NCBI GenBank assembly: GCA_947085285.1
Contig: CAMTVZ010000085.1
Span: 1-11,741, forward strand
From: JASEGV01 sp947085285
GTDB lineage: Bacteria > Bacteroidota > Ignavibacteria > UBA10030 > BY39
Length of the DNA: 11,741 bases
Direction of reading: 5' to 3'
Shown: positions 5,568 to 11,741 of the stretch, in pieces
Numbering within the stretch: the first letter of the stretch is position 1
Layout: each line of letters begins with the position of its first letter
Translations under genes and position numbers: made by a program
The notes under the pieces: model-generated
What the model saw: the letters and a program-made list of their open reading frames with translations, nothing else
The model's database searches: none
What the model was told of the DNA's origin: nothing

Positions 5568-6327
5568 CGTTCATCAGGTAAATCAACCTTGCCCCCTCGA
5601 GCACTAACCAAGGTTCGCAATGAATTTTGTAAGTACTTTTTTGGCAGATAATTTTTGAGTAGCCTCCCGTTGCAAGTATGTGGGCTTTTTTCCTAAATTT
5701 TTTCTCGATGCGTTTAATCATCCCCTCCATCGCATCCAATGCTCCGTACATAATGCCCGACTGCATACTTTCGACCGTGTTCTTGCCGATTACATTTTCA
5801 GGGAAATGAAGTTCAATTTTAGGTAAACGTGCAGCACGCCGATGCAATTCGCCTCCAGCTGTTTCGATCCCGGGTGATATTACTCCTCCCAGATAATCGC
5901 CACGCTCCGAGATAACATCGAACGTGGTAGCTGTTCCAAAATCTACTACGATTGCTGGTCCCCCATATTTTTTATATGCAGCAACAGCGTTGCACAAACG
6001 ATCGGCACCCACAGCCATCGGGTCATCGTATTTTACTTTTATCCCAAGTTTTAATGCAGCCGATACGATAACCGGTTTTACATGAAAATACTTTTCACCC
6101 ATCCGCTTGAAAATATCAGTTAAATTAGGAACGACTGATGAAATTACAACTCCACCAATATTAGTTAAAGGCAAATTAATTTGCTCGCATAATAATTTCA
6201 CTATTAAAAAACATTCGTCTTCGGTTCTTGTAATTGTGCTCGAGAGCCGCCAGTGTGATATTAATTTTTCTTTCTTAAATACTCCAACTACTGTATGAGT
6301 ATTTCCAATATCAATAGATAGTAACAT
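5548..6327 (-). CDS. coaX: Type III pantothenate kinase
   Basis: CoaX phosphorylates pantothenate with ATP to 4'-phosphopantothenate, the first step of coenzyme A synthesis. The type III enzyme belongs to the ASKHA fold and is usually not feedback-inhibited by CoA. The 259-residue length is normal. Motifs are an N-terminal phosphate loop Asp6-Ile-Gly-Asn-Thr10, Gly107-Ala-Asp109-Arg110 in the pantothenate pocket, Asp129-Phe-Gly-Thr-Ala-Thr-Thr135, the Ser151-Pro-Gly153 turn and a C-terminal LVLEGARLIY helix. It is the second gene of a leftward pair and starts nine bases after the birA stop. A weak GAGA sequence overlapping that stop suggests translational coupling. Its stop lies inside the 3' end of the convergent hybrid kinase gene. 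Confidence 0.95.
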   Translation of the reverse strand: MLLSIDIGNTHTVVGVFKKEKLISHWRLSSTITRTEDECFLIVKLLCEQINLPLTNIGGVVISSVVPNLTDIFKRMGEKYFHVKPVIVSAALKLGIKVKYDDPMAVGADRLCNAVAAYKKYGGPAIVVDFGTATTFDVISERGDYLGGVISPGIETAGGELHRRAARLPKIELHFPENVIGKNTVESMQSGIMYGALDAMEGMIKRIEKKFRKKAHILATGGYSKIICQKSTYKIHCEPWLVLEGARLIYLMNVNRVPS

Positions 6328-6336
6328 AATATATTC

Positions 6337-7116
6337 TCACAATTGTTTGTTGATACTTACATCGCCAGAAAATAATTTTATCTCGTTAGCCCCCGTTTCA
6401 AGAATTAAACTACCATCTGAATCTATACGGAGAGCTTTTCCGTCTATTTGCTTTTCAAAATAAGAAACTGATATTTCTTTTCCAAACATCTTGCATCTTT
6501 TTTCCCATTCTATCAAATATTCTTGATAGTCATTACGCATGAATCGGAAATACATATCTTCAAACCGTTTTAGTATTTCGACTAACAAAATTACTCTGTC
6601 GATAGTTTTTCCGAACTCATTCTTTAAAGAGGTTGCTATTAATCTTATTTCATCAGGGAATAATTCCTGATTAACATTCAAGCCGATACCGACGATGATA
6701 CGATTTATTTTATGAGTGGAAGTTGATTCAATCAGAATTCCGCAAGTCTTTTTTCCGTTAATCAAAATATCGTTGGGCCACTTGCATTCAACCTCTAAAT
6801 TAGTAATAGCTTCGATTGCTTTTGCAACAGCTGAGGCTGTCAGCAGTGGCAGTAACCCAATTTTATTCAAATCCATTTCGGGTTTTAAAATAATTGAAAA
6901 TGTAAGATTTTTTTCTTTTTGACTCTCCCATACACGGTTGAATCTTCCACGTCCACCTGTTTGCTCTTCTGCGATTATCACCATTCCATTTTTTATATCA
7001 GCTTCTAAAAGCCTTTTTGCATAAGTATTGGTAGAGTCGATTGAATCGAATAAAACAATTTCTCGCCCAATCACTTTGGTTGATAAAATACTAAATATTT
7101 TTTCTCTGTTTATCAT
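6337..7116 (-). CDS. birA: Biotin--[acetyl-CoA-carboxylase] ligase, without N-terminal DNA-binding domain
   Basis: The enzyme activates biotin with ATP and transfers it to the carrier lysine of biotin-dependent carboxylases. Counting from the chosen Met (259 aa), Ser28-Thr-Asn30 opens the catalytic domain, Gly55-Arg-Gly-Arg-Phe-Asn-Arg61 is the biotinyl-AMP loop, Lys112-Trp-Pro-Asn-Asp116 is the signature motif, GILIE (126-130) and GIGLNVN (143-149) follow, and a small SH3-like C-terminal domain ends near FSGDVS. No winged helix precedes the ligase domain, so it is monofunctional and should not act as a biotin repressor. The same frame is open to an ATG at 7242, but those 42 extra residues are hydrophobic and unlike the family. 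A TATAAT box inside that stretch, 10 bases before 7116, also favours the shorter form. The gene leads the birA-coaX pair. Confidence 0.92.
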   Translation of the reverse strand: MINREKIFSILSTKVIGREIVLFDSIDSTNTYAKRLLEADIKNGMVIIAEEQTGGRGRFNRVWESQKEKNLTFSIILKPEMDLNKIGLLPLLTASAVAKAIEAITNLEVECKWPNDILINGKKTCGILIESTSTHKINRIIVGIGLNVNQELFPDEIRLIATSLKNEFGKTIDRVILLVEILKRFEDMYFRFMRNDYQEYLIEWEKRCKMFGKEISVSYFEKQIDGKALRIDSDGSLILETGANEIKLFSGDVSINKQL

Positions 7117-7126
7117 CAGCAAATTG

Positions 7127-7155
7127 ATTATACCAAAATAGGATTTCAAAAACAA
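7127..7155 (-). promoter_or_regulatory. Probable sigma-70-type promoter of birA-coaX
   Basis: On the minus strand a perfect TATAAT (7132-7127) lies 17 bp from TTGTTT (7155-7150). The expected transcript start falls only a few bases before the birA ATG at 7116, giving a leaderless or very short-leader message. It lies inside the longer birA reading frame, which supports the shorter start. Confidence 0.45.
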
Positions 7156-7349
7156 AGTTAAAATGATGAACATGAAAACTTTTTGCATACATAACTGACA
7201 ATTTATGTAAAAATATTCATAGTTCGGCATTGAGTATGACACTATGACAGCATAACATTTGCAGATGACGATTTATTAATATTAAACAAAATACTATAAA
7301 GCATTGAAATAAAATAAGTTATCGAAACTACGGCAGGTTTTAATAAATC

Positions 7350-7364
7350 TGGCACGATGCTTGA
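7350..7364 (+). promoter_or_regulatory. Sigma-54 (RpoN)-like promoter upstream of hsp20
   Basis: TGGCACG (7350-7356), four bases, then TTGA (7361-7364) fits the -24/-12 consensus TGGCACG-N4-TTGC. The -24 half is perfect and the spacing exact; the only deviation is A for C in the -12 GC pair. Transcription would begin near 7376 and leave a leader of about 57 bases before the hsp20 ATG. Small heat-shock genes under sigma-54 are known, for example ibpB in E. coli. No activator gene is in the window. Confidence 0.55.
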
Positions 7365-7432
7365 GTGTAATAATGACAGAAGAAAAAATAATAAATGAAA
7401 AAATAAAACTAAATATAGAAAGGAGAATAAAA

Positions 7433-7861
7433 ATGACACTTATAAAATTTTCACCATTCAGAGAAATTGAAACTCTCGAAAGTCAAATTCAAAAAATATT
7501 TAACGATTTTCCACTTACTCGCAGAATGAGTGGTTCTTTCGTTCCATCGATAGATTTACGTGAAGACGAAAAGAATCTTTATCTGACTGCCGAATTGCCG
7601 GGCGTCGAAAAAGAAGAGGTAAAAATTTCTCTTCATAACGACGTGCTGACAATTAGCGGTGAGCGCAAACGTGAAGAGAAAAAAGAAGGAGACAATTATT
7701 ACCATCTCGAAATGTGCTACGGTACATTTAATCGGGCTATAACTCTTCCTGTCGAAGTGGATAGCGAAAAAGTTGAAGCGACTTTCAAAAACGGTATCTT
7801 GAAAATTCAAATGCCTAAGTTGAATCCAAAAGATATTTCGAAAACAATTGAGATTAAGTAA
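7433..7861 (+). CDS. Small heat-shock protein, Hsp20/alpha-crystallin family, 142 aa
   Basis: This is an ATP-independent holding chaperone that binds unfolding proteins and hands them to the DnaK/ClpB machinery. The alpha-crystallin domain spans about residues 36-128, with ELPGV (54-58), the CYGTFNRAITLP strand (95-106) and the A-x-x-x-NGILKI-x-x-PK ending (116-129). The C-terminal tail carries the I-x-I anchor (Ile139-Glu-Ile141) that joins subunits into oligomers. The ATG at 7433 has a strong AGGAG at 7421-7425, seven bases upstream. A longer frame opening with TTG at 7361 is rejected because that codon is part of the -12 promoter element and the extra residues are low-complexity. dnaK follows in the same direction after a hairpin, and clpB lies beyond it, so the three form a proteostasis cluster. 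Confidence 0.94.
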   Translation: MTLIKFSPFREIETLESQIQKIFNDFPLTRRMSGSFVPSIDLREDEKNLYLTAELPGVEKEEVKISLHNDVLTISGERKREEKKEGDNYYHLEMCYGTFNRAITLPVEVDSEKVEATFKNGILKIQMPKLNPKDISKTIEIK

Positions 7862-7881
7862 CAATTAAATTAATATAAAAC

Positions 7882-7923
7882 CAACTGAGTAAGGGGTTTG
7901 CTTTACAACTCCTTACTCAGTTG
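7882..7923 (+). terminator. Hairpin between hsp20 and dnaK (terminator or attenuator)
   Basis: A perfect 13-bp stem (7882-7894 with 7911-7923) extends inward by four more pairs, one of them G-U, to leave an eight-base loop. It is followed by TATATTT, a weak T-tract. It lies 20 bases after the hsp20 stop and 48 before the dnaK ATG. That leaves little room for a separate dnaK promoter, so partial read-through or RNA processing that sets the Hsp20/DnaK ratio is plausible. Confidence 0.7.
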
Positions 7924-7971
7924 TATATTTAAAAATAAATAATCCATTAGAAGTGGAAAAGGAGAAATAAA

Positions 7972-9930
7972 ATGGCTGGTAAAATAATTGGTATTGATTT
8001 GGGAACAACTAACTCAGTTGTTGCCGTAATGGAAGGTAACGATCCTGTGGTAATTGCGAATTCTGAAGGTTCACGCACAACACCTTCGGTTGTTGGATTT
8101 ACAAAATCAGGAGAGCGGCTTGTTGGTCAAGCGGCAAAGAGGCAGGCAGTAACAAATTCGCAGAACACGGTGTTTTCAATTAAACGTTTTATGGGCAGGT
8201 TTTATAACGAAGTAACTGAAGAGATGAAACTTGTTCCATATAAAGTAATAAAAGGAGATAACAACACCGCACGCGTCCAGATAGACGACCGTATATATTC
8301 GCCCCCTGAAATAAGTGCTATGATTCTTCAGAAAATGAAACAAACTGCTGAAGATTATTTAGGGCAAAAAATTACAGAAGCAGTTATTACTGTTCCGGCG
8401 TATTTCAACGATGCTCAGCGTCAAGCAACAAAAGAGGCAGGAGAAATTGCCGGACTCACAGTCCGACGCATTATCAACGAGCCAACTGCTGCTGCTTTAG
8501 CTTATGGGCTTGATAAGAAAGCAAAAGATTTGAAAATCGCGGTATTCGATTTGGGCGGCGGAACTTTCGATATATCGATCCTTGAACTTGGCGATGGGGT
8601 GTTCGAAGTTAAATCGACAAATGGCGATACTCACCTTGGCGGCGATAATTTTGATCAACGCATTGTCGATTACCTCGCAGATGAATTCAAGAAGAATGAA
8701 GGCATCGATTTACGCAAAGACCCAATGGCTCTGCAACGTTTACGTGAAGCTGCTGAAAAAGCCAAAATCGAATTATCGCAATTAATGCAAACCGATGTTA
8801 ATCTGCCGTTCATCACTGCAACTGCCGATGGTCCCAAACACTTAAACATCAACATTACCAGGGCTAAATTCGAAACACTCGTCTCTGACCTCGTAGATAG
8901 ATGTTTTCATCCTGTTGAACGAGCTTTAAAAGATGCCGGATTATTACCAAGTCAAATCGATGAGGTTATCTTGGTAGGTGGAATGACTCGTATGCCACGT
9001 ATTCAACAACTCGTAAAAGAAATTTTTGGTAAAGAGGGGCACAAAGGAGTAAACCCAGACGAGGTCGTTGCTGTTGGTGCGGCTATACAAGGGGGAGTTT
9101 TAAGTGGCGATGTTACCGACGTACTTCTTCTCGATGTTACACCACTCTCATTAGGGATCGAAACACTCGGAAATGTAATGACAGTTTTGATTCCTTCGAA
9201 TACCACAATTCCAACAAAGCGAAGCGAAATATTCTCGACTGCAGCCGACAATCAAACATCTGTAGAAATTCATGTTCTGCAGGGCGAACGACCTATGGCA
9301 ATCGACAATCGTACATTAGGACGCTTCCATCTCGATGGTATTCCTCCAGCTCCACGCGGTGTCCCACAAATCGAAGTTACTTTCGATATTGATGCTAATG
9401 GTATATTACACGTTTCCGCAAAAGATAAAGCAACAAACAAAGAACAAAGTATAAGAATTACTTCTTCAAGCGGCTTGACAAAGGAAGAAATCGAGAAAAT
9501 GAAAGCCGATGCTCAGGCGCATGCTGCTGAAGATAAAAAACGGAAAGAAGAAATCGAAACAAAAAACCAAGCCGATAATCTTGTTTTCCAAACACGCAAA
9601 CAGATTAAAGATTTAGGAGATAAAATTCCAACTGATGTTAAATCTAAATTAGAGTCGGCTACCGACGCACTCGATGCAGCGGTAAAAAGTGGCATTCACG
9701 CCGATATTAAAGCTAAGATGGATGCTTTGAACAACGTTTGGAACGAAGCTTCGACGAAAATGTATGAAAGTGTCAAATCGCAACCGGGGGCAGAAGGTTT
9801 CCAAGCGGGGCAGCAACAAGCACAACCCGAAACCGATAAAAAAGAAAAAGGCAAAGCTCACCCGAAAGACACTGGCGGGCAGGTAGTCGAAGATGCCGAT
9901 TTCGAAGTTGTTGATGATAAAGATAAGTAA
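7972..9930 (+). CDS. dnaK: Chaperone protein DnaK (Hsp70), 652 aa
   Basis: This is the ATP-driven chaperone that binds exposed hydrophobic segments, works with DnaJ and GrpE, and loads ClpB for disaggregation. The nucleotide-binding domain shows phosphate-1 motif IDLGTTNS (8-15), catalytic Lys71 in SIKRFMGR, connect-1 region NEPTAAALAYG (169-179) and phosphate-2 motif VFDLGGGTFD (191-200). The interdomain linker is DVLLLD (383-388). The substrate-binding domain and helical lid follow, then a Gln- and Lys-rich disordered tail ending in the typical acidic EDADFEVVDD-type motif. Length and motifs are complete. The ATG at 7972 has GGAG at 7961-7964. Neither grpE nor dnaJ is adjacent. A terminator follows at 9943, so clpB may be transcribed separately. 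Confidence 0.98.
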   Translation: MAGKIIGIDLGTTNSVVAVMEGNDPVVIANSEGSRTTPSVVGFTKSGERLVGQAAKRQAVTNSQNTVFSIKRFMGRFYNEVTEEMKLVPYKVIKGDNNTARVQIDDRIYSPPEISAMILQKMKQTAEDYLGQKITEAVITVPAYFNDAQRQATKEAGEIAGLTVRRIINEPTAAALAYGLDKKAKDLKIAVFDLGGGTFDISILELGDGVFEVKSTNGDTHLGGDNFDQRIVDYLADEFKKNEGIDLRKDPMALQRLREAAEKAKIELSQLMQTDVNLPFITATADGPKHLNINITRAKFETLVSDLVDRCFHPVERALKDAGLLPSQIDEVILVGGMTRMPRIQQLVKEIFGKEGHKGVNPDEVVAVGAAIQGGVLSGDVTDVLLLDVTPLSLGIETLGNVMTVLIPSNTTIPTKRSEIFSTAADNQTSVEIHVLQGERPMAIDNRTLGRFHLDGIPPAPRGVPQIEVTFDIDANGILHVSAKDKATNKEQSIRITSSSGLTKEEIEKMKADAQAHAAEDKKRKEEIETKNQADNLVFQTRKQIKDLGDKIPTDVKSKLESATDALDAAVKSGIHADIKAKMDALNNVWNEASTKMYESVKSQPGAEGFQAGQQQAQPETDKKEKGKAHPKDTGGQVVEDADFEVVDDKDK

Positions 9931-9942
9931 TGTTCGAAAGAG

Positions 9943-9984
9943 ATGGAAGGTCGATTGTTTCGATTATCACCTTCCATGCTTTTT
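9943..9984 (+). terminator. Rho-independent terminator after dnaK
   Basis: A perfect nine-base-pair stem (9943-9951 ATGGAAGGT with 9969-9977 ACCTTCCAT) and a 17-base loop is followed by GCTTTTT. It lies 12 bases past the dnaK stop. The loop is rather long, but the position and T-tract are those of a factor-independent terminator. Confidence 0.7.
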
Positions 9985-10018
9985 CATCCAATAATAAATA
10001 GAAAGCTGCAAAATAGTG

Positions 10019-10117
10019 ATGGAAAAAAACCGGGATGTATATGAAATTTCGGACAAACTGAATGAAATGAAGATGAAGAAATATAAATTAAAATCGTATA
10101 ACTATTGGACCGAGTAA
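10019..10117 (+). CDS. Possible small ORF (32 aa) just before clpB
   Basis: An ATG at 10019 opens 32 codons, beginning MEKNRDVYEISDKL and ending in YNYWTE, with TAA at 10115-10117. Only three bases separate this stop from the clpB ATG, a spacing that would allow translational coupling. The peptide is highly charged, rich in Lys and Glu, with no membrane segment. I do not recognise a family. There is no good Shine-Dalgarno sequence. It could be a leader peptide, a small protein, or chance. Confidence 0.3.
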   Translation: MEKNRDVYEISDKLNEMKMKKYKLKSYNYWTE

Positions 10118-10120
10118 ATA

Positions 10121-11741
10121 ATGCAATTCCAAAAATTTACAATAAAATCGCAGGAAGCAGTTCAAACAGCTCAAGAAATTGCCGCAAGTTACAGTAATCA
10201 ATCCATTGAGCCTGAACACTTATTAGCGGCACTGGTACAGGATTCGGAAGGAGTTGTTAATTCTATTCTTCATAAAATTGGTACTAATTTAAACTACATC
10301 AAAATAAAAATTAATGAAGCAATAGAAAAATTTCCTAAAATTACTGGTGCTGGTGCTGGCAACCAATACATAAGTTCGTCTCTTACACAACTTTTTGAAT
10401 ATGCTTTAAAAGAAGCGCATCAATTAAAAGACGAATATGTTAGTACCGAACATTTACTTTTAGGAATTCTGGATACGAAGCAATCGACCGCAGCCAAAAT
10501 TTTACAAAGTCAAGGTGTTACAAAGGAAGAAATTTACAAGGCTCTAAAAGATATACGCGGTAGACAGCGAGTAACCGACCAAACTCCTGAAGAAAAGTAT
10601 CAACCCCTGCAAAGATTTGGTCGCGATTTAACCGACTTGGCTCGAAAAGGAAAACTCGATCCTGTAATTGGAAGGGACGAAGAAATCCGACGTGTATTGC
10701 AAGTTCTATCGCGGCGAACTAAAAATAATCCCGTTTTAATTGGTGAGCCAGGTGTAGGAAAAACCGCAATTGCCGAAGGTATTGCAACCCGAATTGTGCA
10801 AGGGGATGTGCCCGAAAGTTTAAAGTCAAAAAGAATTGTGGCTTTAGACTTAGGGGCGTTAGTAGCTGGAACAAGTTTCCGCGGTCAGTTCGAAGAACGT
10901 CTTAAAGCTGTTTTAAAAGAAGTAACTGATTCGGACGGCGAAATTATTTTATTTATCGATGAACTTCATACTCTTGTAGGTGCGGGGGCGGCGCAGGGGG
11001 CTGTTGATGCGGCTAATATGTTAAAGCCAGCATTAGCAAAAGGCGATTTGCATGCAATCGGTGCTACTACTATTGATGAGTATCGCAAATATATTGAGAA
11101 AGATGCGGCTCTTGAAAGGCGCTTCCAGCCTGTGCTGATTAACGAACCAAGCATCGAAGAAACAATTTCGATTTTGCGTGGACTTAAAGAGAGGTATGAA
11201 GTTCATCACGGCGTCCGAATTACCGACGGGGCATTGATTAGTGCTGCTGAACTGAGCCACAGATATATAAGCGACCGCTTTTTACCCGACAAAGCAATTG
11301 ATTTGATTGATGAGGCAGCTTCAAAACTTCGTATCGAAATTGATTCGATGCCTGAAGAACTCGACGAAGTAGAACGTAAAATCAAACAATTAGAAATCGA
11401 ACGCGAGGCAATTAAACGTGAGGTGATTGACTCTTCTGATGAATTAAAAAAAGAAAGCATCGAAGAACGGCTTAATCAAATAGAAAAAGAACTTGCTGAG
11501 ATTAATGCGAAGAGTGCAGAATTAAAAGCCCATTGGCAGAACGAGAAAGACCTCATTCATTCAATTCGAAAGATGAAGGAGGATATAAAAAATGCAAAGC
11601 AGGAAATCGAACTACGCGAACGCGAAGGCGACTTAGCACGAGTTGCAGAGTTAAAATACGGTGTGATAATTTCGATTGAAAAAGAATTAAAAGCTACTTC
11701 TGCAAAATTACAGGAAATTCAGAAAGGGAGAAAAATGCTCC
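10121..11741 (+). CDS. clpB: Chaperone ClpB, N-terminal 540 residues (3' end outside window)
   Basis: ClpB is a hexameric AAA+ disaggregase that threads aggregated proteins through its pore with DnaK. The visible part holds the double Clp N-domain (about 1-145, with EPEHLLAAL and STEHLLLGIL repeats). The first AAA+ module follows, with Walker A GEPGVGKT (208-215), Walker B ILFIDE (276-281), sensor GATT (314-317) and arginine finger Arg333-Arg334, and then the start of the long coiled-coil middle domain (from about 405). The middle domain, which binds DnaK, separates ClpB from ClpA and ClpC. The frame is open to the last base, and the second AAA+ module should follow. The ATG at 10121 gives the standard ClpB start (…FTIKSQEAVQTAQ); its ribosome-binding site is weak (GAG six bases upstream). 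Confidence 0.96.
   Translation, partial: MQFQKFTIKSQEAVQTAQEIAASYSNQSIEPEHLLAALVQDSEGVVNSILHKIGTNLNYIKIKINEAIEKFPKITGAGAGNQYISSSLTQLFEYALKEAHQLKDEYVSTEHLLLGILDTKQSTAAKILQSQGVTKEEIYKALKDIRGRQRVTDQTPEEKYQPLQRFGRDLTDLARKGKLDPVIGRDEEIRRVLQVLSRRTKNNPVLIGEPGVGKTAIAEGIATRIVQGDVPESLKSKRIVALDLGALVAGTSFRGQFEERLKAVLKEVTDSDGEIILFIDELHTLVGAGAAQGAVDAANMLKPALAKGDLHAIGATTIDEYRKYIEKDAALERRFQPVLINEPSIEETISILRGLKERYEVHHGVRITDGALISAAELSHRYISDRFLPDKAIDLIDEAASKLRIEIDSMPEELDEVERKIKQLEIEREAIKREVIDSSDELKKESIEERLNQIEKELAEINAKSAELKAHWQNEKDLIHSIRKMKEDIKNAKQEIELREREGDLARVAELKYGVIISIEKELKATSAKLQEIQKGRKML

Larger units (their letters stand above)
7117..7432. other. Divergent intergenic region between birA and hsp20
   Basis: About 316 bases with the birA start chosen here. 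It holds the leftward promoter of birA-coaX at 7127-7155, the rightward sigma-54-like promoter of hsp20 at 7350-7364, and a probable hsp20 leader from about 7376 to 7432. The middle part (about 7160-7345) is AT-rich. I see no convincing gene or CIRCE operator in it. An enhancer site for a sigma-54 activator would be expected here, but I could not identify one. Confidence 0.6.

Noticed and set aside
7117..7242. N-terminal extension of the birA frame (42 residues with a hydrophobic stretch), suggesting a membrane-anchored ligase.
   Set aside because: The residues do not resemble the family, a good TATAAT box lies inside, and the ligase domain starts normally from the Met at 7116.
7361..7432. 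Upstream TTG start extending hsp20 by 24 codons.
   Set aside because: The codon is part of the -12 promoter element, the extra residues are Lys/Asn/Ile-rich filler, and the ATG at 7433 has a strong AGGAG.
1..11741. Search for CRISPR arrays, tRNA or rRNA genes, and riboswitches.
   Set aside because: No regularly spaced repeats, no cloverleaf-like sequence with tRNA signatures, and no recognisable riboswitch core was seen by eye on either strand.

Overview
The window comes from an AT-rich bacterial chromosome. Gene content and sequence style suggest a member of the Bacteroidetes/Chlorobi/Ignavibacteria (FCB) assemblage. The clues are a Y_Y_Y-domain histidine kinase paired with a NarL-type regulator, a type III pantothenate kinase next to a stand-alone biotin ligase, several starts with no Shine-Dalgarno sequence, and the style of DnaK. 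This placement is inference from protein flavour; no rRNA or other marker gene is present.

Layout. (1) 1-356 holds the 3' end of nuoN, a membrane subunit of respiratory complex I. (2) 359-1557 is a small accessory segment directly behind nuoN. It carries a NUDIX-like gene bracketed by long imperfect inverted repeats. It also carries a leftward DUF433 antitoxin-like gene whose DUF5615 toxin partner survives only as its first 18 or so codons, cut off exactly at a 48-bp palindromic element. The segment is followed by an exact 57-bp copy (1558-1614) of the nuoN 3' end (302-358), so it lies between direct repeats, like an integrated island or its remnant. (3) 1729-5567 encodes a rightward signalling operon: a membrane histidine kinase with a Y_Y_Y domain but no beta-propeller, a NarL/LuxR-type response regulator, and a membrane-bound PAS-PAS hybrid histidine kinase with a C-terminal receiver. 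(4) 5548-7116 is a leftward pair, birA (biotin-protein ligase) then coaX (type III pantothenate kinase). It converges on the hybrid kinase with a 20-bp overlap. (5) 7350-11741 is a rightward protein-quality-control cluster: a near-consensus sigma-54 promoter, hsp20, a strong hairpin, dnaK, a terminator, a possible 32-codon ORF, and clpB, which runs off the end of the window.

How the genes work together. The stress cluster covers the usual disaggregation sequence: Hsp20 holds unfolding proteins in a refoldable state, and DnaK with ClpB extracts and refolds them. birA and coaX both serve cofactor metabolism, biotin loading of carboxylases and coenzyme A synthesis. The two-component cluster has two kinases around one DNA-binding regulator. 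The signals and target genes cannot be read from the sequence.

The most unusual part is 302-1614: a duplicated host gene end, an inverted-repeat-bounded NUDIX gene and a broken toxin-antitoxin pair within 1.3 kb.
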